Source of the DNA: Zeus faber
Taxonomy: Eukaryota; Chordata; Actinopteri; Zeiformes; Zeidae
NCBI GenBank assembly: GCA_960531495.1
Contig: CAUIJY010000075.1
Location: 1,364,001 to 1,428,000, forward strand
Length of the DNA: 64,000 nucleotides
Direction of reading: 5' to 3'
Positions within the stretch are counted from its first letter, which is position 1; every line of letters begins with the position of its first letter. Both the position numbers and the translations under genes were made by a program. Positions 25,537 through 35,551 of this stretch are shown here, one piece after another. The notes beneath the pieces are model-generated. The model was not told the DNA's origin. It worked only from the letters and a program-made list of their open reading frames with translations, and did no database searches.

Positions 25537-28500
25537 AGTCTTTCAATCTTTTTTTCATTCTTTCTTTCAATATTTCAATCTTTCAATCTTTCTTTCATTC
25601 TTTCTTTCAATCTTTCAATCTTTCTTTCATTCTTTCTTTAAATCTTTCTTACTTTCAATTTTTCTATCTTTCAAAATTTCTTCCAATCGTTCAATCTTTC
25701 TTTCATTATTTCTTTCAATCTTTCTTTCTTTCAATCTTTCTTTCCATCTTTCTTTCAATCTTTCTTTCATTCTTTCTTTCAATCTTTCAATCTTTCTTTC
25801 AATAGTTCTTTCAATCTTTCTTTCTTTCCATCTTTCTTTCCATCTTTCTTTCATTCTTTCCTTCAGTCTTTCAATCTTTCTTTCAATCTTTCTTTCAATC
25901 TTTCTTTCAATCGTTCTTTCTTTCTTTTAGTCTTTCTTTCAATCTTTCAATTTTTCAATCTTTCTTTCATTCTTTCTTTTAATCTTTCAATCTTTCTTTC
26001 ATTCTTTCTTTCAATCTTTCTTTCATTCTTTCTTTCATTCTTTCTTTCATTCTTTCTTTCAATCTTTCTTTCAATCGTTTTTCTTTCTTTTAGTCTTTCT
26101 TTCAATCTTTCAATTTTTCAATCTTTCTTTCATTCTTTCTTTTAATCTTTCAATCTTTCTTTCATTCTTTCCTTCAGTCTTTCATTCTTTCTTTCAATCT
26201 TTCTTTTTTCAATCTTTCTTGCAATCGTTCTTTCAATTGTTTAATCTTTCAATCTTTCTTTCATTCTTTCTTTCAGTCTTTCAATCTTTTTTTCAATCTT
26301 TCTTTCATTCTTTCTTTCAATCTAACTGTCCGTCATTCTTTCTTTCAGTCTTTCTTTCATTCTTTATTTCAATCTTTGTTTCATTCTTTCTTTCAATCTT
26401 TCATTCAATCTTTCTTTCAATCTTTCTTTCAATCTTTCTTTCAATCTTTCTTTCAATCGTTCTTTCATTCTTTATTTTAATCTTTCAATCTTTCTTTAAT
26501 TGTTTCTTTCAATCATTCTGTCTTTCAATATTTCTTTCAATCTTTCAATCTTTCTTTTTTTTCAATCTTTCTTTCAATCATTCTTTTATTCTATCTTTAA
26601 ATCTTTCTGTTTTTTCAATCTTTCTTGCAATCTTTCTTTCAGTCTTTCAATCTGTCTTTCAAACTTTCAATCTTTCTTTCAATCTTTCAATCTTTCAATC
26701 TTTCTTTCAATTTTTCTTTCAATCTTTCAGTCTTTCTTTCATTCTTTCTTTCAATCTTTCAATCTTTCAATCTTTCAATCTTTCTTTCATTCTTTCTTTC
26801 AATCTTTCAATCTTTCTTTCAATATTTCTTTCAATCTTTCTTTCTGTCAATCTTTCTTTCCATCTTTCTTTCCATCTTTCTTTCCATCTTTCTTTCATTC
26901 TTTCCTTCAGTCTTTCAATCTTTCTTTCAATCTTTCTTTCAATTTTTCTTTCAATCTTTCTTTCATTCTTTCCTTCAATCTTTCAATCTTTCTTTCAATC
27001 TGTCTTTCAATCTTTCATTCATTCCTTCTTTCAATCTTTCAATCTTTCTTTCAATATTTCTTTCAATCTTTCTTTCTTTAAATCTTTCTTTCAATCTTTC
27101 TTTCAAACTTTCATTCTTTATTTCAATATTTCAATATTTCAATCTTTCTTTCATTCTTTCTTTCAATCTTTCAATCTTTCTTTAATTCTTTCTTTCAATC
27201 TTTCTTACTTTCAATTTTTCTATCTTTCAATATTTCTTCCAATCTTTCAATCTTTCTTTTGTTATTCTTTCAATCTTTCTTTCTTTCAATCTTTCTATCC
27301 ATCTATCTTTCAATCTTTCTTTCATTCTTTCTTTCAATCTTTCTTTTTTCAAACTTTCTTGCAAACTTTCTTTCAATTGTTTAATCTTTCAATCTTTCTT
27401 TCATTCTTTCTTTCAGTCTTTCAATCTTTTTTTCATTCTTTCTTTCAATATTTCAATCTTTCAATCTTTCTTTCATTCTTTCTTTCAATCTTTCAATCTT
27501 TCTTTCATTCTTTCTTTCAATCTTTCTTACTTTCAATTTTTCTATCTTTCAAAATTTCTTCCAATCGTTCAATCTTTCTTTCATTATTTCTTTCAATCTT
27601 TCTTTCTTTCAATCTTTCTTTCCATCTTTCTTTCAATCTTTCTTTCATTCTTTCTTTCAATCTTTCAATCTTTCTTTCAATAGTTCTTTCAATCTTTCTT
27701 TCTTTCCATCTTTCTTTCCATCTTTCTTTCATTCTTTCCTTCAGTCTTTCAATCTTTCTTTCAATCTTTCTTTCAATCTTTCTTTCAATCGTTCTTTCTT
27801 TCTTTTAGTCTTTCTTTCAATCTTTCAATTTTTCAATCTTTCTTTCATTCTTTCTTTTAATCTTTCAATCTTTCTTTCATTCTTTCCTTCAGTCTTTCAT
27901 TCTTTCTTTCAATCTTTCTTTTTTCAATCTTTCTTGCAATCGTTCTTTCAATTGTTTAATCTTTCAATCTTTCTTTCATTCTTTCTTTCAGTCTTTCAAT
28001 CTTTTTTTCAATCTTTCTTTCATTCTTTCTTTCAATCTTTCTGTCCGTCATTCTTTCTTTCAGTCTTTCTTTCATTCTTTATTTCAATCTTTGTTTCATT
28101 CTTTCTTTCAATCTTTCATTCAATCTTTCTTTCAATCTTTCTTTCAATCTTTCTTTCAATCTTTCTTTCAATCGTTCTTTCATTCTTTATTTTAATCTTT
28201 CAATCTTTCTTTAATTGTTCCTTTCAATCTTTCTGTCTTTCAATATTTCTTTCAATCTTTCAATCTTTCTTTTTTTTCAATCTTTCTTTCAATCTTTCTT
28301 TAATTCTATCTTTAAATCTTTCTGTTTTTTCAATCTTTCTTGCAATCTTTCTTTCAGTCTTTCAATCTGTCTTTCAAACTTTCAATCTTTCTTTCAATCT
28401 TTCAATCTTTCAATCTTTCTTTCAATTTTTCTTTCAATCTTTCAGTCTTTCTTTCATTCTTTCTTTCAATCTTTCAATCTTTCAATCTTTCAATCTTTCT

Positions 28501-30546
28501 TTCATTCTTTCTTTCAATCTTTCAATCTTTCTTTCAATATTTCTTTCAATCTTTCTTTCTGTCAATCTTTCTTTCCATCTTTCTTTCCATCTTTCTTTCA
28601 TTCTTTCCTTCAGTCTTTCAATCTTTCTTTCAATCTTTCTTTCAATTTTTCTTTCAATCTTTCTTTCATTCTTTCCTTCAATCTTTCAATCTTTCTTTCA
28701 ATCTGTCTTTCAATCTTTCATTCATTCCTTCTTTCAATCTTTCAATCTTTCTTTCAATATTTCTTTCAATCTTTTTTACTTTCAATCTTTCTTTCTTTAA
28801 ATCTTTCTTTCAATCTTTCTTTCAAACTTTCATTCTTTATTTCAATATTTCAATCGTTCAATCTTTCTTTCATTCTTTCTTTCAATCTTTCTTTCAATCT
28901 TTCAATCTTTCTTTCAATGTTTCTTTCAATCTTCCATTCTTTAAATCTTTCTTTCAATCTTTCTTTCAAACTTTCAATCTTTATTTCAATCGTTCAATCT
29001 TTCTTTCATTCTTTCTTTCAATATTTCAATCTTTCAATCTTTCTTTCATTCTTTCTTTCAATCTTTCAATCTTTCTTTAATTCTTTCTTTCAATCTTTCT
29101 TTCTTTCAATTTTTCTATCTTTCAATATTTCTTCCAATCTTTCAATCTTTCTTTTGTTATTCTTTCAATCTTTCTTTCTTTCAATCTTTCTTTCCATCTA
29201 TCTTTCAATCTTTCTTTCATTCTTTCTTTCAATCTTTCTTTTTTCAATCTTTCTTGCAAACTTTCTTTCAATTGTTTAATCTTTCAATCTTTCTTTCATT
29301 CTTTCTTTCAGTCTTTCAATCTTTTTTTCAATCTTTCTTTCAATTTTTCAATCTTTCTTTCTATCTTTCTTTCAATCTTTCTTTCATTCTTTATTTCAAT
29401 CTTTGTTTCATTCTTTCTTTCAATCTTTCTATCTTTCAATCTTTCTTTCAATCTTTCTTTCAATCTTTCTTTCAATCTTTCTTTCAATCTTTCTTTCATT
29501 CTTTCTTTTAATCTTTCAATCTTTCTTTCATTGTTTCTTTCAATCTTTCTGTCTTTCAATATTTCTTTCAATCTTTCAATCTTTCTTTCTTTTTTCAATC
29601 TTTCTTTCAATCTTTCTTTTATTCTATCTTTAAATCTTTCTTTTTTTCAATCTTTCTTGCAATCTTTCTTTCAGTCTTTCAATCTGTCTTTCAAACTTTC
29701 AATCGTTCTTTCAATCTTTCAATCTTTCAATCTTTCTTTCAATTTTTCTTTCAATCTTTCAGTCTTTCTTTCATTCTTTCTTTCAATCTTTCAATCTTTC
29801 AATCTTTCTTTCATTCTTTCTTTCAATCTTTCAATCTTTCTTTCAATATTTCTTTCAATCTTTCTTTCTGTCAATCTTTCTTTCCATCTTTCTTTCATTC
29901 TTTCCTTCAGTCTTTCAATCTTTCTTTCAATCTTTCTTTCAATTTTTCTTTCAATCTTTCTTTCATTCTTTCCTTCAGTCTTTCAATCTTTCTTTTTTTC
30001 AATCTTTCTTTCAATCTTTCTTTCAAACTTTCATTCTTTATTTCAATCTTTCAATCTTTCAATCTTTCTTTCATTCTTTCTTTCAATCTTTCTTTCAATC
30101 TTTCAATCTTTCTTTCAATATTTCTTTCAATCTTTCTTTCTTTAAATCTTTCTTTCAATCTTTCTTTCAAACTTTCAATCTTTATTTCAATCTTTCTTTC
30201 AATATTTCAATCTTTCTTTCATTCTTTCTTTCAATCTTTCAATCTTTCTTTAATTCTTTCTTTCAATCTTTCTTACTTTCAATTTTTCTATCTTTCAATA
30301 TTTCTTCCAATCTTTCAATCTTTCTTTTGTTATTCTTTCAATCTTTCTTTCTTTCAATCTTTCTATCCATCTATCTTTCAATCTTTCTTTCATTCTTTCT
30401 TTCAATCTTTCTTTTTTCAAACTTTCTTGCAAACTTTCTTTCAATTGTTTAATCTTTCAATCTTTCTTTCATTCTTTCTTTCAGTCTTTCAATCTTTTTT
30501 TCATTCTTTCTTTCAATATTTCAATCTTTCAATCTTTCTTTCATTC
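25537..30546. repeat. 5.7-kb HOR segment, uninterrupted copy
   Basis: This copy starts at about 24.84 kb, overlapping the 702-bp duplication. It shows cassette spacings 726, 1140, 575, 1320 and 1173 bp (from 25508). The segment split by the LINE shows 702, 1120 (LINE removed), 586, 1320 and 1161 bp, so the order and sizes agree. Two type-A units lie here (CTGTCCGTCATT near 26327 and 28041). The words TTCTTTCAAT at 26814-26823 and 28529-28538 are empty equivalents of the LINE target. Similarity to the partner stops near 30546, where this copy continues as type B. Confidence 0.8.
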
Positions 30547-32517
30547 TTTCTTTCAATCTTTCTAACTTTCAATTTTTCTATCTTTCAAAATTTCTTCCAA
30601 TCGTTCAATCTTTCTTTCATTATTTCTTTCAATCTTTCTTTCTTTCAATCTTTCTTTCCATCTTTCTTTCAATCTTTCTTTCATTCTTTCTTTCAATCTT
30701 TCAATCTTTCTTTCAATAGTTCTTTCAATCTTTCTTTCTTTCAATCTTTCTTTCCATCTTTCTTTCCATCTTTCTTTCATTCTTTCCTTCAGTCTTTCAA
30801 TCTTTCTTTCAATCTTTCTTTCAATCTTTCTCTTTTTCAATCTTTTTTTAAATCTTTCTTTCATTCTTTCTTTCAATCTTTCAATCTTTCTTTCAATCTA
30901 TCTTTCTTTTTTCAATCTTTCTTTCATTCTTTCTATAGATCTTTCTTTCTTTCAATCTTTCTTTCAGTCTTTCAATCTTTCTTTAAATCTATCTTTCAAT
31001 CTTTCTTTCAATCTTTCAATCTTTCAATTTTTCTTTCATTCTTTCTTTCAATCTTTCAATCTTTCAATCTTTCTGTCATTCTTTCTTCCAATCGTTCAAT
31101 CTTTCTTTTATTATTTCTTTCAATCTTTCTTTCTTTCAATCTTTCTTTCCATCTTTCTTTCAATCTTTCTTTCATTCTTTCTTTCAATCTTTCTTTTTTC
31201 AATATTTCTTTCAATCTGTCAATTTTTCTTTCATTCTTTCATTCTTTCTTTCAATTGTTCTTTCATTCTTTCTTTCAATCTTTCTTTAAATATTTCAATC
31301 TTTCAATCTTTCTTTCAATCTTTCTTTCAATCTTTCAGTCTTTCTTTCATTCTTTCTTTCAATATTTCAATCTTTCAATCTTTCTTTCATTCTTTCTTTC
31401 AATCTTTCAATCTTTCTTTCATTCTTTCTTTCAATCTTTCAATCTTTCAATTTTTCTATCTTTCAATATTTCTTCCAATCGTTCAATCTTTCTTTCATTA
31501 TTTCTTTTAATCTTTCTTTTGTTATATCTTTCAATCTTTCTTTCTTTCAATCTTTCTTTCCATCTTTCTTTCAATATTTCTTTCATTCTTTCTTTCAATC
31601 TTTCTTTCATTATTTCTTTCAGTCTTTCAATCTTTCTTTCAGTCGTTCAATCTTTCTTTCAATCTTTCTTTCAATCTTTCAATCTTCAATCTTTCAATCT
31701 ATCTTTCAGTCTTTCAATCTTTCTTTCAAACTTTCAATATTTCTTTCAATCTTTCAGTCGTTCAATCTTTCAGTCGTTCAATCTTTCTTTCAATCTTTCA
31801 ATCATTCAATCTTTCAATCATTCAATCTTTCAATCTTTCTTTCTTTCAATCTTTCTTTCATTCTTTCCTTCAGTCTTACAATCTTTCTCTCAATCTTTCT
31901 TTCATTCTTTCTTTCAATCTTTCTTTCAATCTTTCAATCTTTCTTTCAATATGTCTTTCAATCTTTCTTACTTTCAATCTTTCCTTTTTTAAATCTTTCT
32001 TTCAATCTTTCTTTCAAACTTTCATTCTTTATTTCAATCTTTCAATCCTTCAATCTTTCTTTCATTCTGTATTTCAATCTTTCAATCTTTCAATCTTTCT
32101 TTCATTCTTTCTTTCAATCTTTCTTTCAATCTTTCAATCTTTCTTTCAATATTTCTTTCAATCTTTCTTTCTTTAAATATTTCTTTCAAACTTTCAATCT
32201 TTATTTCAATCTTTCTTTCAATATTTCAATCTTTCTTTCATTCTTTCTTTCAATCTTTCAATCTTTCTTTAATTCTTTCTTTCAATCTTTCTTACTTTCA
32301 ATTTTTCTATCTTTCAATATTTCTTCAATCTTTCAATCTTTCTTTTGTTATTCTTTCAATCTTTCTTTCTTTCAATCTTTCTATCCATCTATCTTTCAAT
32401 CTTTCTTTCATTCTTTCTTTCAATCTTTCTTTTTTCAAACTTTCTTTCAATTGTTTAATCTTTCAATCTTTCTTTCATTCTTTCTTTCAGTCTTTCAATC
32501 TTTTTTTCATTCTTTCT
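30547..32517. repeat. Long type-B HOR block, copy 4
   Basis: From cassette 30442 the block follows 10643-12555 and 20773-22664, with CTATAGATC near 30931. It has a rearranged CAGTCGTTC doublet near 31756-31780, and TTCTTCAATC in place of TTCTTCCAATC near 32320. The closing cassette near 32448 lacks the TTGCAA word (TTTTTTCAAACTTTCTTTC). Confidence 0.65.
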
Positions 32518-34467
32518 TTCAATATTTCAATCTTTCAATCTTTCTTTCATTCTTTCTTTCAATATTTCAATCTTTCTTTCATTCTTTCCTTCAGTCTTAC
32601 AATCTTTCTTTCAATCTTTCTTTCATTCTTTCTTTCAATCTTTCTTTCAATCTTTCAATCTTTCTTTCAATATGTCTTTCAATCTTTCTTACTTTCAATC
32701 TTTCCTTTTTTAAATCTTTCTTTCAATCTTTCTTTCAAACTTTCATTCTTTATTTCAATCTTTCAATCTTTCAATCTTTCTTTCATTCTTTATTTCAATC
32801 TTTCAATCTTTCAATCTTTCTTTCATTCTTTCTTTCAATCTTTCTTTCAATCTTTCAATCTTTCTTTCAATATTTCTTTCAATCTTTCTTTCTTTAAATA
32901 TTTCTTTCAATCTTTCTTTGCAACTTTCAATCTTTATTTCAATCTTTCTTTCAATATTTCAATCTTTCTTTCATTCTTTCTTTCAATCTTTCAATCTTTC
33001 TTTAATTCTTTCTTTCAATCTTTCTTACTTTCAATTTTTCTATCTTTCAATATTTCTTCCAATCTTTCAATCTTTCTTTTGTTATTCTTTCAATCTTTCT
33101 TTATTTCAATCTTTCTATCCATCTATCTTTCAATCTTTCTTTCATTCTTTCTTTCAATCTTTCTTTTTTCAAACTTTCTTGCAAACTTTCTTTCAATTGT
33201 TTAATCTTTCAATCTTTCTTTCATTCTTTCTTTCAGTCTTTCAATCTTTTTTTCATTCTTTCTTTCAATATTTCAATCTTTCAATCTTTCTTTCATTCTT
33301 TCTTTCAATCTTTCAATCTTTCTTTCATTCTTTCTTTCAATCTTTCTTACTTTCAATTTTTCTATCTTTCAAAATTTCTTCCAATCGTTCAATCTTTCTT
33401 TCATTATTTCTTTCAATCTTTCTTTCTTTCAATCTTTCTTTCCATCTTTCTTTCAATCTTTCTTTCATTCTTTCTTTCAATCTTTCAATCTTTCTTTCAA
33501 TAGTTCTTTCAATCTTTCTTTCTTTCCATCTTTCTTTCCATCTTTCTTTCATTCTTTCCTTCAGTCTTTCAATCTTTCTTTCAATCTTTCTTTCAATCGT
33601 TCTTTCTTTCTTTTAGTCTTTCTTTCAATCTTTCAATTTTTCAATCTTTCTTTCATTCTTTCTTTTAATCTTTCAATCTTTCTTTCATTGTTTCTTTCAA
33701 TCTTTCTTTCATTCTTTCTTTCATTCTTTCTTTCAATCTTTCTTTCAATCGTTTTTCTTTCTTTTAGTCTTTCTTTCAATCTTTCAAATTTTCAATCTTT
33801 CTTTCATTCTTTCTTTTAATCTTTCAATCTTTCTTTCATTCTTTCATTCTTTCTTTCAATCTTTCTTTTTTCAATCTTTCTTGCAATCGTTCTTTCAATT
33901 GTTTAATCTTTCAATCTTTCTTTCATTCTTTCTTTCAGTCTTTCAATCTTTTTTTCAATCTTTCTTTCATTCTTTCTTTCAATCTTTCTGTCCGTCATTC
34001 TTTCTTTCAGTCTTTCTTTCATTCTTTATTTCAATCTTTGTTTCATTCTTTCTTTCAATCTTTCATTCAATCTTTCTTTCAATCTTTCTTTCAATCTTTC
34101 TTTCAATCTTTCTTTCAATCGTTCTTTCATTCTTTATTTTAATCTTTCAATCTTTCTTTAATTGTTTCTTTCAATCTTTCTGTCTTTCAATATTTCTTTC
34201 AATCTTTCAATCTTTCTTTTTTTTCAATCATTCTTTCAATCTTTCTTTTATTCTATCTTTAAATCTTTCTGTTTTTTCAATCTTTCTTGCAATCTTTCTT
34301 TCAGTCTTTCAATCTGTCTTTCAAACTTTCAATCTTTCTTTCAATCTTTCAATCTTTCAATCTTTCTTTCAATTTTTCTTTCAATCTTTCAGTCTTTCTT
34401 TCAATCTTTCAATCTTTCAATCTTTCAATCTTTCTTTCATTCTTTCTTTCAATCTTTCAATCTTTCT
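32518..34467. repeat. 5.7-kb HOR segment, LINE-split copy, left part
   Basis: This is the left part of the second copy of the segment at 24.84-30.54 kb, aligned at offsets of 7686 and then 7662 bp. Cassettes are at 33194 and 33896 and CTGTCCGTCATT near 33988. It lacks one 12-bp TTTCATTCTTTC step near 34400 that the partner has. The copy is cut by the LINE and resumes at 38624. Confidence 0.8.
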
Positions 34468-34477
34468 TTCTTTCAAT
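34468..34477. repeat. Left target-site duplication of the LINE
   Basis: TTCTTTCAAT here matches 38614-38623 exactly. Empty paralogous sites carry a single TTCTTTCAAT followed by ATTTC. The left flank has one more TTTC step than the empty sites, so a shorter 7-bp duplication (TTCTTTC at 34464-34470) followed by extra bases is the alternative reading. Confidence 0.7.
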
Positions 34478-34525
34478 CAGTAAACCCTTTGTCTAACTTT
34501 CTGGGCGTGTCCTCCTTCCGCTGGA

Positions 34526-34542
34526 CAGGGATAAATACCCTG
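34526..34542 (+). promoter_or_regulatory. TATA-like palindrome in monomer 1
   Basis: CAGGGATAAATACCCTG has 5-bp inverted arms (CAGGG/CCCTG) around an ATAAATA core. It lies about 50 bp inside the element. It could act as a TATA-like element or protein-binding site, but this rests only on its sequence and position. Confidence 0.3.
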
Positions 34543-34706
34543 CACTACAAACTAACTCTGAGTCGAGCTCTAGTGCTGAGGTTGCTGTGTAGTGTATCAC
34601 TGCTCGTATTGTAATATTGCAACTTGGACTACTGGATTGACTCTGTACATTTCACTGCTATTTGCTGATCTGCCAACAAGCTTGTGTTCCAGACACACCC
34701 CCTATT

Positions 34707-34715
34707 CAGGTAAGT
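34707..34715 (+). promoter_or_regulatory. Consensus 5' splice donor in monomer 1
   Basis: CAG/GTAAGT matches the vertebrate splice-donor consensus completely. A polypyrimidine-rich stretch follows at 34915-35018 with an acceptor-like TTTCAG at 35016-35021. Splicing between them would remove about 310 bases of the 5' region. Use of the site is unproven. Confidence 0.35.
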
Positions 34716-34800
34716 CCTCTCTTATGTGGGCGTGCTCTTAGCCAGGTGCAACCCTAATCACACGAGCAGCTGTATTCTATCACCTATTTATGGTCCTGCC

Positions 34801-34820
34801 CTTGAAGCGTTAGCTTCAAG
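34801..34820 (+). other. Perfect 8-bp hairpin in monomer 1
   Basis: CTTGAAGC and GCTTCAAG are perfect inverted arms around a GTTA loop. A matching copy lies in monomer 2. It could fold in the LINE RNA near the 5' end. Its function is unknown. Confidence 0.5.
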
Positions 34821-35141
34821 CGTTGGCCCATTTGTAGTCGCTCTCGTGTGAAGACGCTCTGTGTAAAGACGCACGTCTACCTCTGCACGTCAAATAGAAG
34901 TGCATTACTGACTAAATCTGTTTTATTGTTGTCGTTTGTTGTTGTCCCTTGCTGTTGTTTTTCTTGTTATTATTGCTGGTTCAGTCTTATTTGGCACTTA
35001 CTTTGTCCTAGCTGGTTTCAGGGTAGTACCGGCATATCTGCTGCTAACTGCTCAGCCATCAGCAAGGGTGTGAGCCAAGCAACTCCCTCTAATCAGTAAA
35101 CCCTTTGTCTAACTTTCTGGGCGTGTCCTCCTTCCGCTGGA

Positions 35142-35158
35142 CAGGGATAAATACCCTG
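35142..35158 (+). promoter_or_regulatory. TATA-like palindrome in monomer 2
   Basis: This is the second copy of the CAGGG-ATAAATA-CCCTG palindrome, 616 bp after the first and about 400 bp before the ORF start. If each monomer is a promoter, this copy would start a transcript with a shorter leader. Confidence 0.3.
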
Positions 35159-35322
35159 CACTACAAACTAACTCTGAGTCGAGCTCTAGTGCTGAGGTTG
35201 CTGTGTAGTGTATCACTGCTCGTATTGTAATATTGCAACTTGGACTACTGGATTGACTCTGTACATTTCACTGCTATTTGCTGATCTGCCAACAAGCTTG
35301 TGTTCCAGACACACCCCCTATT

Positions 35323-35331
35323 CAGGTAAGT
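35323..35331 (+). promoter_or_regulatory. Consensus 5' splice donor in monomer 2
   Basis: The CAG/GTAAGT of the first monomer is repeated here, 616 bp downstream and about 230 bp before the ORF. No equally good acceptor is evident between it and the start codon. If used, it would splice into the ORF or into flanking DNA. Confidence 0.3.
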
Positions 35332-35416
35332 CCTCTCTTATGTGGGCGTGCTCTTAGCCAGGTGCAACCCTAATCACACGAGCAGCTGTATTCTATCACC
35401 TATTTATGGTCCTGCC

Positions 35417-35436
35417 CTTGAAGCGTTAGCTTCAAG
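35417..35436 (+). other. Perfect 8-bp hairpin in monomer 2
   Basis: This is the same 8-bp stem and GTTA loop as in monomer 1, 115 bp ahead of the ORF start. In a transcript it would sit in the leader of the endonuclease-reverse transcriptase message. Confidence 0.5.
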
Positions 35437-35551
35437 CGTTGGCCCATTTGTAGTCGCTCTCGTGTGAAGACGCACGTCTACCTCTGCACGTCAACCGAAG
35501 CAAGGACACCGAACAAGGCAAACCTGCCTTCTTTCTCTCACTCCATACAAA

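Larger units (their letters stand above)
1..34467. repeat. Left arm of giant TTTC-family higher-order satellite
   Basis: The whole stretch is built from 4-bp steps of the form TTTC, TCAA, TCAT and rarer variants, so the + strand is T/C-rich with scattered A and very little G. The order of variant units is not random. Long fingerprints recur at kilobase distances, which defines a higher-order repeat rather than a simple microsatellite. Rare G-containing words (TTGCAA, CAATTG, ATCGTTC, CTGTCCGTCATT, CTATAGATC) act as landmarks for aligning copies. All copies lie in the same orientation. Reading frames run open for hundreds of codons because the repeat seldom spells TAA, TAG or TGA. They carry no recognisable domain. 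No gene is supported here. Confidence 0.97.
34475..35090 (+). repeat. LINE 5' monomer 1 (616 bp, complete)
   Basis: The monomer begins AATCAGTAAACCC and ends at CAACTCCCTCT, where the same AATCAGTAAACCC starts again 616 bp later. Its first 419 bp (34475-34893) recur in monomer 2. Its last 197 bp (34894-35090) are unique: a T-rich stretch with several TTGTTG runs and possible splice acceptors. The first three bases (AAT) may belong to the target duplication. Tandem 5' monomers are known as promoter units in mouse L1. That role is inferred here. Confidence 0.85.
35091..35494 (+). repeat. LINE 5' monomer 2 (404 bp, partial)
   Basis: The monomer appears identical by eye to 34475-34893 except that it lacks a 15-bp stretch (CTCTGTGTAAAGACG, near 34856-34870). 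After CACGTCAA at 35494 the sequence departs from monomer 1 and enters the short leader in front of the ORF. The near-perfect identity points to duplication during or shortly before the last retrotransposition. Confidence 0.88.

Noticed and set aside
25981-26070. Triplex-forming mirror repeats in pure pyrimidine stretches
   Set aside because: Adenines (CAATC, CATTC) interrupt the tract every few steps, so long uninterrupted homopyrimidine runs are scarce. Structure formation is possible but not supported specifically anywhere.
1-34467. Telomeric repeat
   Set aside because: No TTAGGG or CCCTAA runs occur. The unit is TTTC-based.
34848-35099. 83-codon frame in the LINE 5' monomer with a hydrophobic stretch, considered as an ORF1
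   Set aside because: It spans the junction between the monomers, lies mostly in the T-rich unique part, and has no coiled coil, RNA-binding or esterase feature expected of a LINE ORF1.
34475-35494. The 616-bp direct repeat read as a long terminal repeat
   Set aside because: Both copies are at the 5' end and none is at the 3' end. The protein has an apurinic-type endonuclease and non-LTR reverse transcriptase motifs, with no protease, RNase H-integrase order or primer-binding site.
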